Below, one piece after another: positions 16,968-26,831 of a DNA stretch of 64,000 nucleotides. How positions within the stretch are numbered: the first letter of the stretch is position 1; the number at the start of each line of letters is the position of its first letter. Under the pieces are notes generated by a model. The model was not told the DNA's origin. It ran no database searches and worked only from the letters and a program-made list of their open reading frames with translations. Source of the stretch: Ulvibacter litoralis (GTDB taxonomy: Bacteria > Bacteroidota > Bacteroidia > Flavobacteriales > Flavobacteriaceae); contig NZ_FNBA01000002.1 in assembly GCF_900102055.1 (NCBI RefSeq), forward strand, positions 682,001-746,000, in the 5' to 3' direction. A program made the translations under genes and the position numbers.

Positions 16968-19900
16968 ATGCTTATAACCGCCCCTCGCAAGCATCTTAGG
17001 ATTGCTGTGGCTTGTTTTATTGTATTTTTCGGATTTACATCAAACATGTTAGCGCAATGTCCGCCCATTACAAATCCTAATCCCGTAATCTGTGATGCCG
17101 CAGGATTACGAATTATTCATTTAGATACATATGCTACAGACTTAGGTGCCGGACTAGATTGGTACGACGCTCCTACTGGTGGAACCAAATATGTAGATAC
17201 ACAACTTCTTAGAGAAGGTACTTATTATGCAGACAATAGTGCTGGTACTTGTGGTACAAGAAGTTCGTTAGTGGTAGATTTTGTAGTAGATCCTACAGGT
17301 CAGAACCTGGACGGTATTTTCTGTGATAATGAAAATCCGACCGTACAAACCTATATTGATGAAGTACTTGCTCCAAACACACCTCCTGGTGGTGCTGCAG
17401 TTGTATACACCAATTTAGCGTTGACAAATCAGGCAAATCCAGCGACTGTTTTAACGGGAACCTCCAATTTCTATATTGTTTTTGAAGACCTTGCAGGCTG
17501 TAGAAGTCAGATAGAATTTGGTAGTACCGCTACGTTTTCAGCGCCTGCGACACCTACACCTCCATTAGAACAACATTTTTGTAGCGATACAAATCCTACC
17601 GTTGCAAACTTAGATCCTGGAACCACACTGGCCTTTAATTGGTATGACGATATCGATACCAATGGCGATCCTATAGATCCTTCGTTAGACGGTACAACTC
17701 CTTTAATAGATGGGAATACCTATTATATTCAGGCGGAAGGTATTTTTTGTGACAGTGATTTAGTAGCTGTATTGGTTATTTTAGACGATCCTGTGAATCC
17801 TGGAACTAATGCCTCTTTAGAATACTGTGAGAATGCTGTTCCTACAAATGATTTTGATTTGTTTCCATTGTTAGGAAATAATCCAGATACAACAGGCTCA
17901 TGGACAGGACCGTTACCTACACAAAACGGACACTTAGGAACTGTAAATATCAGCACATTAAATCCTGGTATTCATACTTTTATTTATACTGTTGAAGCTT
18001 CAGGCACCTGTCCTTCAGGGATGAGTACTGTAACTATATTGATTTCTGAATTACTTTCATCAGGAACGCCTTCAGGATTAAATCCGGCAACATTTTGTGA
18101 AACTGACCTTCCTTCAGACTTCGATTTGTTTACTCTATTAGAAGGGTACGACCTTAATGGTACTTGGACCACGGGTACTACAAGTGGTGGAACAGTAATT
18201 ACATCACCTATCGATTTAACGGGATATACCGCAGGAACGTATAATTTTACATATACTCAAAATGCAGCTCCAAGTCCTTGCCCAGAAGAAACGACTACGG
18301 TTCAAATTATCATTTTACCAGAACCGAATCCAGGAAATGCTATCAATGCTGTTTTCTGTGAAAATGACTTAGCAGCCAACTCCCCTTTCAACTTGTTTGA
18401 TGCTTTAGACGGTACACAAGATAATGGAGGAGTTTGGACGGATGCTTCAGGAACGGCAGTTACCAATCCAATAGACATTACAACATTTACAGTTGCAGGG
18501 AGTCCTTATACCTTTATATATACCCTCAATAATGGTACTTGTGAAGCTTCGGAAACGATTACAATTTCAGTACTTCCGTCTCCAAATTCAGGAGAGGCCT
18601 TACCTCCTATTGATATCTGCTTTGACGATCTTTCAGCAAATTCACCGTTCGATTTGTTTACTTTATTAGATGGATCACAAGACATGAACGGTACTTGGTA
18701 TGAAGGTTCCAATGCATCAGGAACGGCAGTTACCAATCCTATCGACTTAACAACCTTAGCTGTAGGTACACATTTCTTTACGTATTCAGTTCCAAATATC
18801 GGAAGCTGTTCAGATGCGCCTACTACGGTTCAAATAAATATTACAGAAGCACCAAATGCAGGAACCGCCATTCCGACCATTTTTTGTGAGAATGATGTAG
18901 CAGCCAACTCCCCTTTCGATTTATTTGATGCCTTAGACGGTTCTCAAGATAACAACGGTGGTATTTGGACGGATGCTTCAGGAACGGTAGTTACCAATCC
19001 AATAGATATTTCAGGATTTACTGTTGCAGGGAGTCCTTATACATTTACCTATACCATTGTAACGGGAAGTTGTGATGCTTCGGAAACGATTACGATTTCA
19101 GTACTTCCTTCTCCAAATTCAGGAGAGGCCTTACCTCCTATTGATATCTGCTTTGACGATCTTTCAGCAAATTCACCGTTCGATTTGTTTACTTTATTAG
19201 ATGGATCACAAGATATGAACGGTACTTGGTATGAAGGTTCTAATACGTCAGGAACGGCAGTTACCAATCCTATCGACTTAACAACCTTAGCTGTAGGTAC
19301 ACATTTCTTTACGTATTCAGTTCCAAATATCGGAAGCTGTTCAGATGCCCCTACCACGGTTCAAATTACGATTGTTGAAGCACCAAATGCCGGTACTGCA
19401 ATTCCGACCATTTTCTGTGAAGCAGATTTAGCTGCCAACTCCCCATTCGATTTGTTTGATGCCTTAGACGGTTCTCAAGACAACAACGGTGGTGTTTGGA
19501 CAGATGCTTCAGGAACGGTAGTTACTAATCCAATAGATATTTCAGGATTTACTGTTGCAGGGAGTCCTTATACATTTACCTATACCATAGTAACGGGAAG
19601 TTGTGATGCTTCGGAAACTATTACGATTACAGTAGTAGAATCACCAAATACAGGAGTTGCATTAGATCCATTGCAACTTTGTGAAGATGAAATTGGGGCC
19701 AACTCCCCTTTCGATTTGTTCGATTTATTAGATGGATCACAAGATTTAAACGGAACGTGGTACGAAGGAACAAATACTTCGGGTACAGTTGCTACCAACC
19801 CAATCGATCTAACAACGCTTGGCTTCGGAACTTTTAATTATACCTATGCTGTTCCAGCAATTGGTAGTTGTTCAGACAGTCCGGTTACAGTTCAAATTGA

Positions 19901-22181
19901 ACTAAACGAATCGCCTGAAACAGGAACAGCAACTCCTTTTGTAGTTTGTGAAGACGATTTAGGCGCAAATTCACCACTCGATTTATTCGGACAGCTTTCT
20001 GGAAATGATGCTGGCGGAACATGGAATGACGATGATGCTACAGGAGCTTTAACAGGAAGTATGGTCGATTTAACCGCACTCACTGTTGGAACGTATAATT
20101 TTACCTATAGTATTATCTCTTCGGAAGGTTGTGAAAGTGCGACAACGGTTCCAATTACAATTGAAAATGCAGCAAACGCAGGAACAGCGACAAACGTTGC
20201 TCTTTGTATGGTTGAAATTCCAAACAACCCAACCATCGACTTGTTTTCACAAATAGCTGGAAACGATACTGGCGGAACATGGAATGACGATGATGCTTCA
20301 GGGGCCTTAACGGGAAGTACTGTAGATCTTACAGCCCTAACAGTGGGCGTTTATAATTTCACGTATACCGTTCTTGGAACAGGTACGTGTTCAGACGATG
20401 CGGTAACGGTTACAATAACCATTAGCGATAGTGCTGCACCAACCGCGCCATCACCACAAGATTTCTGTGATTCGGCAACGGTTAGCAATTTAGAAGCTAC
20501 GGGTACTGCCCTACTTTGGTACGACAGTTTAACCGCTTCTATTCCATTGGCAGGAACAACACCTTTAACAACAGATACAACCTATTATGTAACACAAACA
20601 ACAGCCAACGGATGTGAATCGTCTGTGCGGACTGCTGTTTTAGTTCATATTAATGAATCTCCAAATTCTGGAGTTGCAGTAGTACCTCCAGTAACGGTTT
20701 GTACCGATAATACTACGGTAGATTTAAATACAGGCTTGGATGGATCGCAAGATGCTTCAGGTGTGTGGCAAGATACCGACGGAACAGGTGCTTTAACAGC
20801 AAACATTTTTGATGCTTCGCAAGTTTCAGCAGGGACGTATACTTTTACTTATTTTGTAGCAGGAACGCCTCCTTGTGTTGATGCTTCTACTACAATTACT
20901 GTAACGGTTCAAGATGCAGTTTCCGCAGGAACAAATGCTACACTTGATATTTGTGATACCAACGCTCCTATCGATTTATTTACACTTCTAGGAGCTGCCG
21001 ATACAGGTGGAACATGGAGTCCAGCTTTAGCGAGTGGAACTTCAGTTTTCGATCCAATTTTAGATGATGAAGGCGTGTATACCTATTCAATTTCAAATAC
21101 ATGTAGCAGCGATAGCAGTACTGTAACAATCGCAGTTACTTCGTCTCCAAACGCCGGAATTAGTACCGCTGCTTCTTTATGTGTGGTAGATGGACCGGTT
21201 AATTTATTCGATGTATTAGAAGGAACTCCAGATGCGACAGGAACTTGGTTTCCAGTACTGGCAAGCGGTTCAGGGATATTTGATCCTACCGTAGATACCG
21301 CAGGGATTTATACCTATACAGTGCTTGCAACAGCACCTTGTACGGGCGATGCTTCCGCTCAAATTAATATAACGGTAAATAACAGTCCAGAGCCTACTGT
21401 AGTGCAAGCGACAATTTCTTTTTGTGCTTCGGAAAATCCTACGGTTGCAGACCTTTTCGGAACTGTTTCAGGAAGCAATATTACATGGTACAATGAACTT
21501 GACGATACGACACCATTAGATCTTACAACACCTTTAGTAGATGGAGAAGACTATTTTTCTAGTCAGACCAACAGCTCTGGTTGTGAATCATCGCAACGTT
21601 CAGAAGTAACCGTAACTGTTTCAGATGCACCAACACCTACATTAATTGACGAGGGTGTTACATACTGTATCAACGAACGTCCTACCTTGGATACACTTTC
21701 AGAAAATGTTATGGAAGCATCCAACCAAGAGTATGTGATTAATTGGTACGACGATGAAACTGAAGGGAACCTATTGACGCTAACAACTGTATTAGAAAAT
21801 AACACAACTTATTATGCTGCCCTATTAAATGTAGCCTTAGGATGTGAAAGTAGTGTGCGTTTGCCAGTAACCGTAGATCTTACAGGCTGTTTAGGATTTA
21901 CAGTCCCAGATGGTTTTTCTCCCAACGGAGATGGTACAAACGATACATTCGATATTGACAATCTTGACTTCTTATTTCCAAACTTTACAATGGAGATTTA
22001 CAATCGCTATGGTAGTTTGGTATATATGGGGAATGCAAATACCTCACGATTTGACGGTACTTCCAATCAATCTGGAGTACTAAACAAGGGGAATTTACCA
22101 GTAGGAGTTTACTTCTATATTCTCAATGTAAACGACGGAATAACCGAGCCACAAAGTGGACGCTTATACCTAAGTAGATAA
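16968..22181 (+). CDS. Repeat-rich surface protein with gliding-type (T9SS type B) C-terminal domain
   Basis: A protein of 1737 residues with an N-terminal signal peptide (about 1-30, ending SNMLAQ). The body consists of Ig-like units of roughly 85-90 residues. I count about 13 with the core xCExDLxxNSPFDLFxxLDG...GTW, plus several of a second type containing NWYDD/WYNE and TPLxxGxxYY. Paired cysteines suggest disulfide-stabilised domains. The last 95 residues (from about 1642, VPDGFSPNGDGTNDTFDI to PVGVYFYILNV...GRLYLSR) match the gliding-associated type B sorting domain used by SprB-like adhesins. The next genes, PorP/SprF and OmpA, are the usual partners for export and anchoring. It is likely an adhesin or gliding-surface protein, though much shorter than SprB. 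Confidence 0.9.
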   Translation: MLITAPRKHLRIAVACFIVFFGFTSNMLAQCPPITNPNPVICDAAGLRIIHLDTYATDLGAGLDWYDAPTGGTKYVDTQLLREGTYYADNSAGTCGTRSSLVVDFVVDPTGQNLDGIFCDNENPTVQTYIDEVLAPNTPPGGAAVVYTNLALTNQANPATVLTGTSNFYIVFEDLAGCRSQIEFGSTATFSAPATPTPPLEQHFCSDTNPTVANLDPGTTLAFNWYDDIDTNGDPIDPSLDGTTPLIDGNTYYIQAEGIFCDSDLVAVLVILDDPVNPGTNASLEYCENAVPTNDFDLFPLLGNNPDTTGSWTGPLPTQNGHLGTVNISTLNPGIHTFIYTVEASGTCPSGMSTVTILISELLSSGTPSGLNPATFCETDLPSDFDLFTLLEGYDLNGTWTTGTTSGGTVITSPIDLTGYTAGTYNFTYTQNAAPSPCPEETTTVQIIILPEPNPGNAINAVFCENDLAANSPFNLFDALDGTQDNGGVWTDASGTAVTNPIDITTFTVAGSPYTFIYTLNNGTCEASETITISVLPSPNSGEALPPIDICFDDLSANSPFDLFTLLDGSQDMNGTWYEGSNASGTAVTNPIDLTTLAVGTHFFTYSVPNIGSCSDAPTTVQINITEAPNAGTAIPTIFCENDVAANSPFDLFDALDGSQDNNGGIWTDASGTVVTNPIDISGFTVAGSPYTFTYTIVTGSCDASETITISVLPSPNSGEALPPIDICFDDLSANSPFDLFTLLDGSQDMNGTWYEGSNTSGTAVTNPIDLTTLAVGTHFFTYSVPNIGSCSDAPTTVQITIVEAPNAGTAIPTIFCEADLAANSPFDLFDALDGSQDNNGGVWTDASGTVVTNPIDISGFTVAGSPYTFTYTIVTGSCDASETITITVVESPNTGVALDPLQLCEDEIGANSPFDLFDLLDGSQDLNGTWYEGTNTSGTVATNPIDLTTLGFGTFNYTYAVPAIGSCSDSPVTVQIELNESPETGTATPFVVCEDDLGANSPLDLFGQLSGNDAGGTWNDDDATGALTGSMVDLTALTVGTYNFTYSIISSEGCESATTVPITIENAANAGTATNVALCMVEIPNNPTIDLFSQIAGNDTGGTWNDDDASGALTGSTVDLTALTVGVYNFTYTVLGTGTCSDDAVTVTITISDSAAPTAPSPQDFCDSATVSNLEATGTALLWYDSLTASIPLAGTTPLTTDTTYYVTQTTANGCESSVRTAVLVHINESPNSGVAVVPPVTVCTDNTTVDLNTGLDGSQDASGVWQDTDGTGALTANIFDASQVSAGTYTFTYFVAGTPPCVDASTTITVTVQDAVSAGTNATLDICDTNAPIDLFTLLGAADTGGTWSPALASGTSVFDPILDDEGVYTYSISNTCSSDSSTVTIAVTSSPNAGISTAASLCVVDGPVNLFDVLEGTPDATGTWFPVLASGSGIFDPTVDTAGIYTYTVLATAPCTGDASAQINITVNNSPEPTVVQATISFCASENPTVADLFGTVSGSNITWYNELDDTTPLDLTTPLVDGEDYFSSQTNSSGCESSQRSEVTVTVSDAPTPTLIDEGVTYCINERPTLDTLSENVMEASNQEYVINWYDDETEGNLLTLTTVLENNTTYYAALLNVALGCESSVRLPVTVDLTGCLGFTVPDGFSPNGDGTNDTFDIDNLDFLFPNFTMEIYNRYGSLVYMGNANTSRFDGTSNQSGVLNKGNLPVGVYFYILNVNDGITEPQSGRLYLSR
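18357..19660 (+). repeat. Tandem 531-base super-repeat inside the surface protein gene
   Basis: A two-domain unit is repeated: copies begin near 18357, 18885 and 19416, the last being partial. Copies 1 and 2 are nearly identical over their second half. For example, the segments starting at 18612 and 19143 differ at only a few bases over more than 200. The first copy is one codon shorter. Such high DNA identity implies recent duplication or gene conversion and makes copy-number change and assembly error likely. Confidence 0.85.
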
Positions 22182-22208
22182 TTTTAATAAGACATAAGAA
22201 GAAACAAG

Positions 22209-23165
22209 ATGAAACAATTCAATATATATAACAGAACGATTATAACGCTAAGCTTTTTGCTTTGCACCTTTTTAGGCTATAGTCAACAAGACCCTCAGTT
22301 TACACAATACATGTATAATATGAGTGTCATAAATCCTGGGTATGCAACCAGCGAACTAGGAATGGTAAACATTGGAGGTTTGTACCGCTCACAATGGGTA
22401 GGTTTAGAAGGCGCTCCTAGAACAGGAACCTTCTTTGCACATACCCCTTTAAGCGAAAAAGTAGAAGCAGGTATCTCTTTTACCAATGATAATATTGGAG
22501 ATATTGTAACAGAAAATAACATCTATGCAGATGTTGCCTATGTACTTCAAGTATCTAAAAACAGTAAATTATCACTAGGTGTAAAAGCGGGTGTTACGTT
22601 GTTTAATGCCAACTTTAACGATTTCCAATTGCAATCGGGAGATACTAGTACCGATATCGCTTTTAATGATAACATCAACAAAGCGTTTCCAAACATTGGT
22701 GCGGGTGCTTTTTACTTTACCGATCGCTTTTATGCAGGTGTATCGGCGCCAAATTTATTGACATCAACTCATTTAGAGAATGAAAACGGTGTGTCGTCTA
22801 CAGGAGTTCAAGACATCCACTTTTTCTTAACGAGTGGATATGTATTCGATATTAGTGAAGACGTTAAACTGAAACCAGCCTTTATGCTTAAAGGTGTAAA
22901 AGGAGCACCCTTTTCGATGGACCTTACCGCGAATGTGTTAATTCAGAAGCGTGTGGAAGCTGGAATTGGCTACCGATTAGACGATTCATTCTCAGGTCTG
23001 GTAAACTTTAGAGTCACACCTCAATTGCGTGTTGGGTATGCCTACGATATGACGACCAGCAATTTAAGCGACTACAATTCTGGGTCGCATGAGATTATGG
23101 TATTATTCGATTTCGATTTATTCAACTTACAACGTGGTTACGACAGATCACCTAGATTCTTTTAA
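22209..23165 (+). CDS. PorP/SprF family type IX secretion-associated membrane protein
   Basis: A protein of 318 residues with a signal peptide (about 1-25, LGYSQQ) and the family's opening DPQFTQYMYNMSVINPGYA. It has a predicted outer-membrane beta-barrel ending in SGSHEIMVLFDFDLF...SPRFF. SprF-type proteins are needed for secretion or attachment of the type B sorting-domain protein encoded next to them. Here it lies 27 bases after the 1737-residue protein and 3 bases before the OmpA gene. It is therefore the dedicated partner of that surface protein (inference from synteny). Confidence 0.92.
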   Translation: MKQFNIYNRTIITLSFLLCTFLGYSQQDPQFTQYMYNMSVINPGYATSELGMVNIGGLYRSQWVGLEGAPRTGTFFAHTPLSEKVEAGISFTNDNIGDIVTENNIYADVAYVLQVSKNSKLSLGVKAGVTLFNANFNDFQLQSGDTSTDIAFNDNINKAFPNIGAGAFYFTDRFYAGVSAPNLLTSTHLENENGVSSTGVQDIHFFLTSGYVFDISEDVKLKPAFMLKGVKGAPFSMDLTANVLIQKRVEAGIGYRLDDSFSGLVNFRVTPQLRVGYAYDMTTSNLSDYNSGSHEIMVLFDFDLFNLQRGYDRSPRFF

Positions 23166-23168
23166 AAT

Positions 23169-25067
23169 ATGAAACTGATGAAAAAATATATACTAGCAGC
23201 CTTGGTTTTTGGAAGTATGGGAACGACGTTGTTTTCACAAAGTAAACTAAGCTTAAAAAAGACCAATCAATTATACGAAATGCGCTCCTATGCAGCAGCT
23301 ATCGAAGGATTTGAAGCCGAAGAACGCAACGCAGAAAATCTAGAAAAATTAGGAGATTGTTACTACTATACGGGTCAAGTTAAAAAAGCTGCCAGCACCT
23401 ATGGAGAACTTAACGATACTTATGTAGTAGAACCGGATGATGATGTGTTATTCCGTTACGGACAAGCATTAAAAGGGATTGAAAAATACGATGAAGCCGA
23501 TAAAATTTTGGCAGCTTACTTCGGAAAAAATCATAATTCGTTCGCGTTTATGGAAGAAGTTCGTAAAACTACGCCACATGTTTTTGAAGTTTCACCGTTA
23601 AATAATGCCAACGGGAAAGAAGATTTCGGTTTGTCTTTCTTCGGAAAGGACCGCGTTGCCTTTGCCTCTGCACGTAATACCGACAATCCTATTTACCTAT
23701 GGAACAATGCTCCGTATTTAGATTTGTACAACGGAATTATCAACGAACAAAATGAGTTGACAGATGTGGTACCCTTTCCGAAGGAAATAAATACCAACTC
23801 ACATGAAAGTAACGCTACTTTTAATCATGACGGTACTAAAATGTACTTTAACCGAACCAATAAAAAGCGGTTAAAAGAAGGTGACGTAAAAGTGGCAAAC
23901 ATAAAAATTTACCAAGCAGATTTAGTAGAGGGTGTGTGGACCAATGTGCGTCCCCTAGCCTTTACAAGCGATTCATACAATACCGAACACCCAACACTAA
24001 GTAAAGATGGTTCTATGCTTTATTTTGCAAGTGATATGCCCGGTAGTTTAGGGAGTTTTGATATTTACAAAGTACCTATTATGGAAGATGGTATAACGGG
24101 AGTTCCTGTAAATCTTGGACCTTTAGTAAATACCGAACAACGCGAACAATTTCCTTTTATTAGCGATAACAATACACTTTACTTTTCGTCTGACGGACAC
24201 CAAGGGTTTGGAGGATTGGATGTGTTTAGAAGTAGCCATGTAAACGGAACTTTTGCGAATCCTATTAACTTAGGCGCGCCTTTAAACAGTCCTTTAGACG
24301 ATTTTAATTACGTTGTGAAAGAAAATGCAGCGACGGGTTTTGTAAGTTCAAACCGTTCTGGAGAAGATAAAATTTACACCTTAAAAAGGGAAGATAATTT
24401 CTTAACAAAATACCTAGTAACAGGAATTGTACAAGATAAAAACAGTCTGGCATTACTTCCAGGATCATTGGTGACGTTGTTTGATGAAAACAAAAAAGTA
24501 CTTCAAGATACCATTGTAAAAGAAGACGCTACCTACCTGTTTAAAATTGAACCCAACAAAAAATACACGGTTCGCGGAACGCGTAAATTATACATTCCGT
24601 TCGATGTAGATTTCTCTACCGACAAGCGTGGTAAAATAATTCATAACATCTTACTAAACCTAGAATCGTATAAAGATGCAGAAGATCGCATTACTGAAAA
24701 TACACGTGGTGATGTTCAAGTGAATTTAGAGCGAATTTATTTCGATTTCAACAAATGGAACATTCGTGAAGATGCTGCCGTTATTCTAGGAACATTGGTA
24801 GGCATCATGAAGAAATATCCAGAAATGGAAATTGAAGTAGCATCACATACCGATGCACGTGGTTCTAACGATTATAACTTAAGCTTATCTAAAAAACGTG
24901 CTGCTTCTACCCTAGAGTTTTTAGTAAGTCAAGGAATTGACCGCAACCGTTTACGAAGCATTGGATACGGAGAAGAACAACCTTTAAACCGTTGTGTACG
25001 TGAAGGCATCTGTACCGACGATGAGTACGACATCAACCGTCGTAGTGAGTTTACCATTTTAAAGTAA
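23169..25067 (+). CDS. OmpA-family outer-membrane protein with propeller-like repeats
   Basis: A protein of 632 residues with a signal peptide (about 1-24, ending TLFSQ). TPR-like helices follow at about 28-125 (LEKLGDCYYYTGQVKKAAST), then WD40-like PD40 repeats (about 150-420: HPTLSKDGSMLYFASDMPG, FPFISDNNTLYFSSDG). A short beta-sandwich comes next, and the OmpA peptidoglycan-binding domain is at about 515-632 (YFDFNKWNIREDAA, ASHTDARGSNDYNLSLSKKR). It anchors to peptidoglycan at the outer membrane and is the third member of the surface protein/PorP/OmpA set. The start at 23169 gives MKLMKKYIL; ATG at 23178 (MKKYIL) is equally plausible. Confidence 0.92.
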   Translation: MKLMKKYILAALVFGSMGTTLFSQSKLSLKKTNQLYEMRSYAAAIEGFEAEERNAENLEKLGDCYYYTGQVKKAASTYGELNDTYVVEPDDDVLFRYGQALKGIEKYDEADKILAAYFGKNHNSFAFMEEVRKTTPHVFEVSPLNNANGKEDFGLSFFGKDRVAFASARNTDNPIYLWNNAPYLDLYNGIINEQNELTDVVPFPKEINTNSHESNATFNHDGTKMYFNRTNKKRLKEGDVKVANIKIYQADLVEGVWTNVRPLAFTSDSYNTEHPTLSKDGSMLYFASDMPGSLGSFDIYKVPIMEDGITGVPVNLGPLVNTEQREQFPFISDNNTLYFSSDGHQGFGGLDVFRSSHVNGTFANPINLGAPLNSPLDDFNYVVKENAATGFVSSNRSGEDKIYTLKREDNFLTKYLVTGIVQDKNSLALLPGSLVTLFDENKKVLQDTIVKEDATYLFKIEPNKKYTVRGTRKLYIPFDVDFSTDKRGKIIHNILLNLESYKDAEDRITENTRGDVQVNLERIYFDFNKWNIREDAAVILGTLVGIMKKYPEMEIEVASHTDARGSNDYNLSLSKKRAASTLEFLVSQGIDRNRLRSIGYGEEQPLNRCVREGICTDDEYDINRRSEFTILK

Positions 25068-25072
25068 GTCAA

Positions 25073-25107
25073 AAAAATCCCATCTTAGAAAATAAGGTGG
25101 GATTTTT
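25073..25107 (+). terminator. Rho-independent terminator of the surface-protein operon
   Basis: AAAAATCCCATCTT (25073-25086) pairs with AAGGTGGGATTTTT (25094-25107), a 14-base stem with one G-T pair, loop AGAAAAT, ending in a T-run. It lies just after the OmpA stop. The symmetric A/T tails could also function on the other strand. Confidence 0.85.
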
Positions 25108-25235
25108 AAATTTTACCTCCTTTTCTATTACCTTCCTTAAACGTTTACAATGTTGCTGAAAAACGGTTCAGAATTAACAAATATTTGTGTTTTACGAAGG
25201 AAGCTTCCCACGCAATTATGCAGTATTTTTGCTTA

Positions 25236-26435
25236 ATGCCTACGATTAAACAAAACTCCTCTTCTCAATTTCAATTTATTGCATTAATGGCCGCCCTAAT
25301 GTCTGTGGCAGCACTTGCTATCGATGCTTTACTTCCAGCATTAGACATTATCGGATTGGCAATTGGTACTGAAAACTCATCAGATAATCAATTATTGGTC
25401 ATCATGATTTTTCTAGGTCTTGGTGTGGGTCCTCTACTCTTTGGGCCGTTATCGGATAGTTTAGGACGTAAACCCATTGTTTATATGGGATTTGTGCTTT
25501 TTATTGTGGCCAGTTTTATTTGTATCAATGCTACGAGCCTCGAAATGATGATTTTAGGACGTGTACTGCAAGGTATCGGACTTTCGGCACCTAGAACCAT
25601 AAGTATTGCAATTATTCGGGATATGTACAGTGGTGATTATATGGCGCGTATCATGTCGTTTGTTACTGTAGTTTTTATCCTCATTCCTGTAATCGCACCT
25701 TTGCTAGGTAAGTTTGTATTAGATCATTACAATTGGCAAGGCATTTTCTATATTCAAGTACTCATTAGCATTTTGGTTTCCTTTTGGTTTTGGCGACAAC
25801 AACCCGAAACACTGGCAATTGCAGATAGAGTAAAACCAAGCTTTCCTATTTTTAAAAATGGGTTTAAAGAAGTTCTGAAACAGAAAAAAACGATGGGATA
25901 TACGCTTATCACTGGTTTTGTTTCTGGAGCCTTTTTTGTGTATTTGAGTAGCTCGCAGCAAATTTTCGAAATTCAATACAACTTAAAAGAAGAGTTTCCC
26001 TTCATTTTTGCAGGCTTGGCAATTTCTATTGGCGCCGCAATTTTCTTAAACGGATCCCTTGTTTTAAAATACGGAACCGAAAAACTAATCACTTTTTCCC
26101 TTTTGGGTTTCTTCGGAATTTCAATCCTGTATAGCATCTTGTTTTTTGGAGGTACCAATCCCCCAGTATCGATTGTTATTTTGTTTTTTGCGATGTTGTT
26201 TTTTATGTTGGGTTTTCTCTTCGGAAACCTACGCGCCTTGGCCATGGAGCCTGTAGGTCATATTGCCGGAATGGCTGCAGCGATTACCGGATTTATATCA
26301 ACAATTATGGCAGTTCCCATTAGTATCTACATTGGTAGTTTTGTTGTAGATTCTGCTTTTCCTTTGTTTGTAGGTTTTGCGATATGCTCATTTATTTCAT
26401 TATTAATTCTTTTGTTTTTGAAGCGTTCAAAATAA
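25236..26435 (+). CDS. MFS transporter, Bcr/CflA-like
   Basis: A protein of 399 residues from the ATG at 25236 (MPTIKQNSSSQFQFIAL). The longer frame from 25185 adds 17 residues of non-typical sequence. Twelve helices are predicted. The family signature lies in the helix 2-3 region: GVGPLLFGPLSDSLGRKPIVY, followed by GRVLQGIGLSAPRTISIAII. Bcr/CflA proteins export drugs such as bicyclomycin or chloramphenicol, and also cysteine. It is monocistronic, between a strong terminator and the hibernation-factor gene. The substrate is unknown. Confidence 0.88.
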   Translation: MPTIKQNSSSQFQFIALMAALMSVAALAIDALLPALDIIGLAIGTENSSDNQLLVIMIFLGLGVGPLLFGPLSDSLGRKPIVYMGFVLFIVASFICINATSLEMMILGRVLQGIGLSAPRTISIAIIRDMYSGDYMARIMSFVTVVFILIPVIAPLLGKFVLDHYNWQGIFYIQVLISILVSFWFWRQQPETLAIADRVKPSFPIFKNGFKEVLKQKKTMGYTLITGFVSGAFFVYLSSSQQIFEIQYNLKEEFPFIFAGLAISIGAAIFLNGSLVLKYGTEKLITFSLLGFFGISILYSILFFGGTNPPVSIVILFFAMLFFMLGFLFGNLRALAMEPVGHIAGMAAAITGFISTIMAVPISIYIGSFVVDSAFPLFVGFAICSFISLLILLFLKRSK

Positions 26436-26525
26436 TGACCTTATTTTCTTAAAAGAAGTATAATCTTACAAGTAGTTTCCTAGTTCTTTCGTATCTTTAA
26501 TATATCATCAATAAATACTATATAT

Positions 26526-26825
26526 ATGAATATTAATTTCGAGTATCACAACGTAAAAGCAAGTGACAGATTAGAAATACTAGCAGCAAAAAAACTAAGC
26601 AAGTTAGAAGATAAATACGATTTTATTATAAGCTCAGACGTCTATTTTAAGAGTGAAAATATGAGTGACGATTCTGGGAAAAAATGTAGTGTTCGCATTA
26701 ATACGCCAGGCCCTACTCTTTTTGCTGAATCATCATCCACTGGTTTTGAAGCAGCTATCGCAGACGTTATGGACAACCTACAAAGACAATTACAAAAACG
26801 AAAAGACAAAATGCAATCGCATTAA
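26526..26825 (+). CDS. Ribosome hibernation-promoting factor, short form (HPF/RaiA family)
   Basis: A protein of 99 residues: a single S30AE domain with MNINFEYHNVKASDRLEILA, the basic surface KCSVRINTPG and a C-terminal helix VMDNLQRQLQKRKDKM. It binds the 30S subunit decoding region and stabilises inactive ribosomes in slow growth. It lacks the C-terminal dimerisation domain of long HPF, so it is the short or RaiA-like type. It is monocistronic and convergent with the rRNA methyltransferase gene, whose stop is only 6 bases away. A TATCTTTA about 30 bases upstream of the ATG is a one-mismatch -7 element. Confidence 0.9.
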   Translation: MNINFEYHNVKASDRLEILAAKKLSKLEDKYDFIISSDVYFKSENMSDDSGKKCSVRINTPGPTLFAESSSTGFEAAIADVMDNLQRQLQKRKDKMQSH

Positions 26826-26831
26826 GAGGTT

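Noticed and set aside
18357-19660. Regularly spaced repeats that might suggest a CRISPR or other array
   Set aside because: Units are about 530 bases, in frame, and encode Ig-like domains; there are no short repeats with unique spacers.
17729-21805. Several antisense open frames of 60-100 codons within the repeat-rich surface protein gene
   Set aside because: They recur at the same place in each repeat and simply mirror the biased codons of the sense strand; their sequences (Ser/Pro/Asn-rich) resemble no protein.
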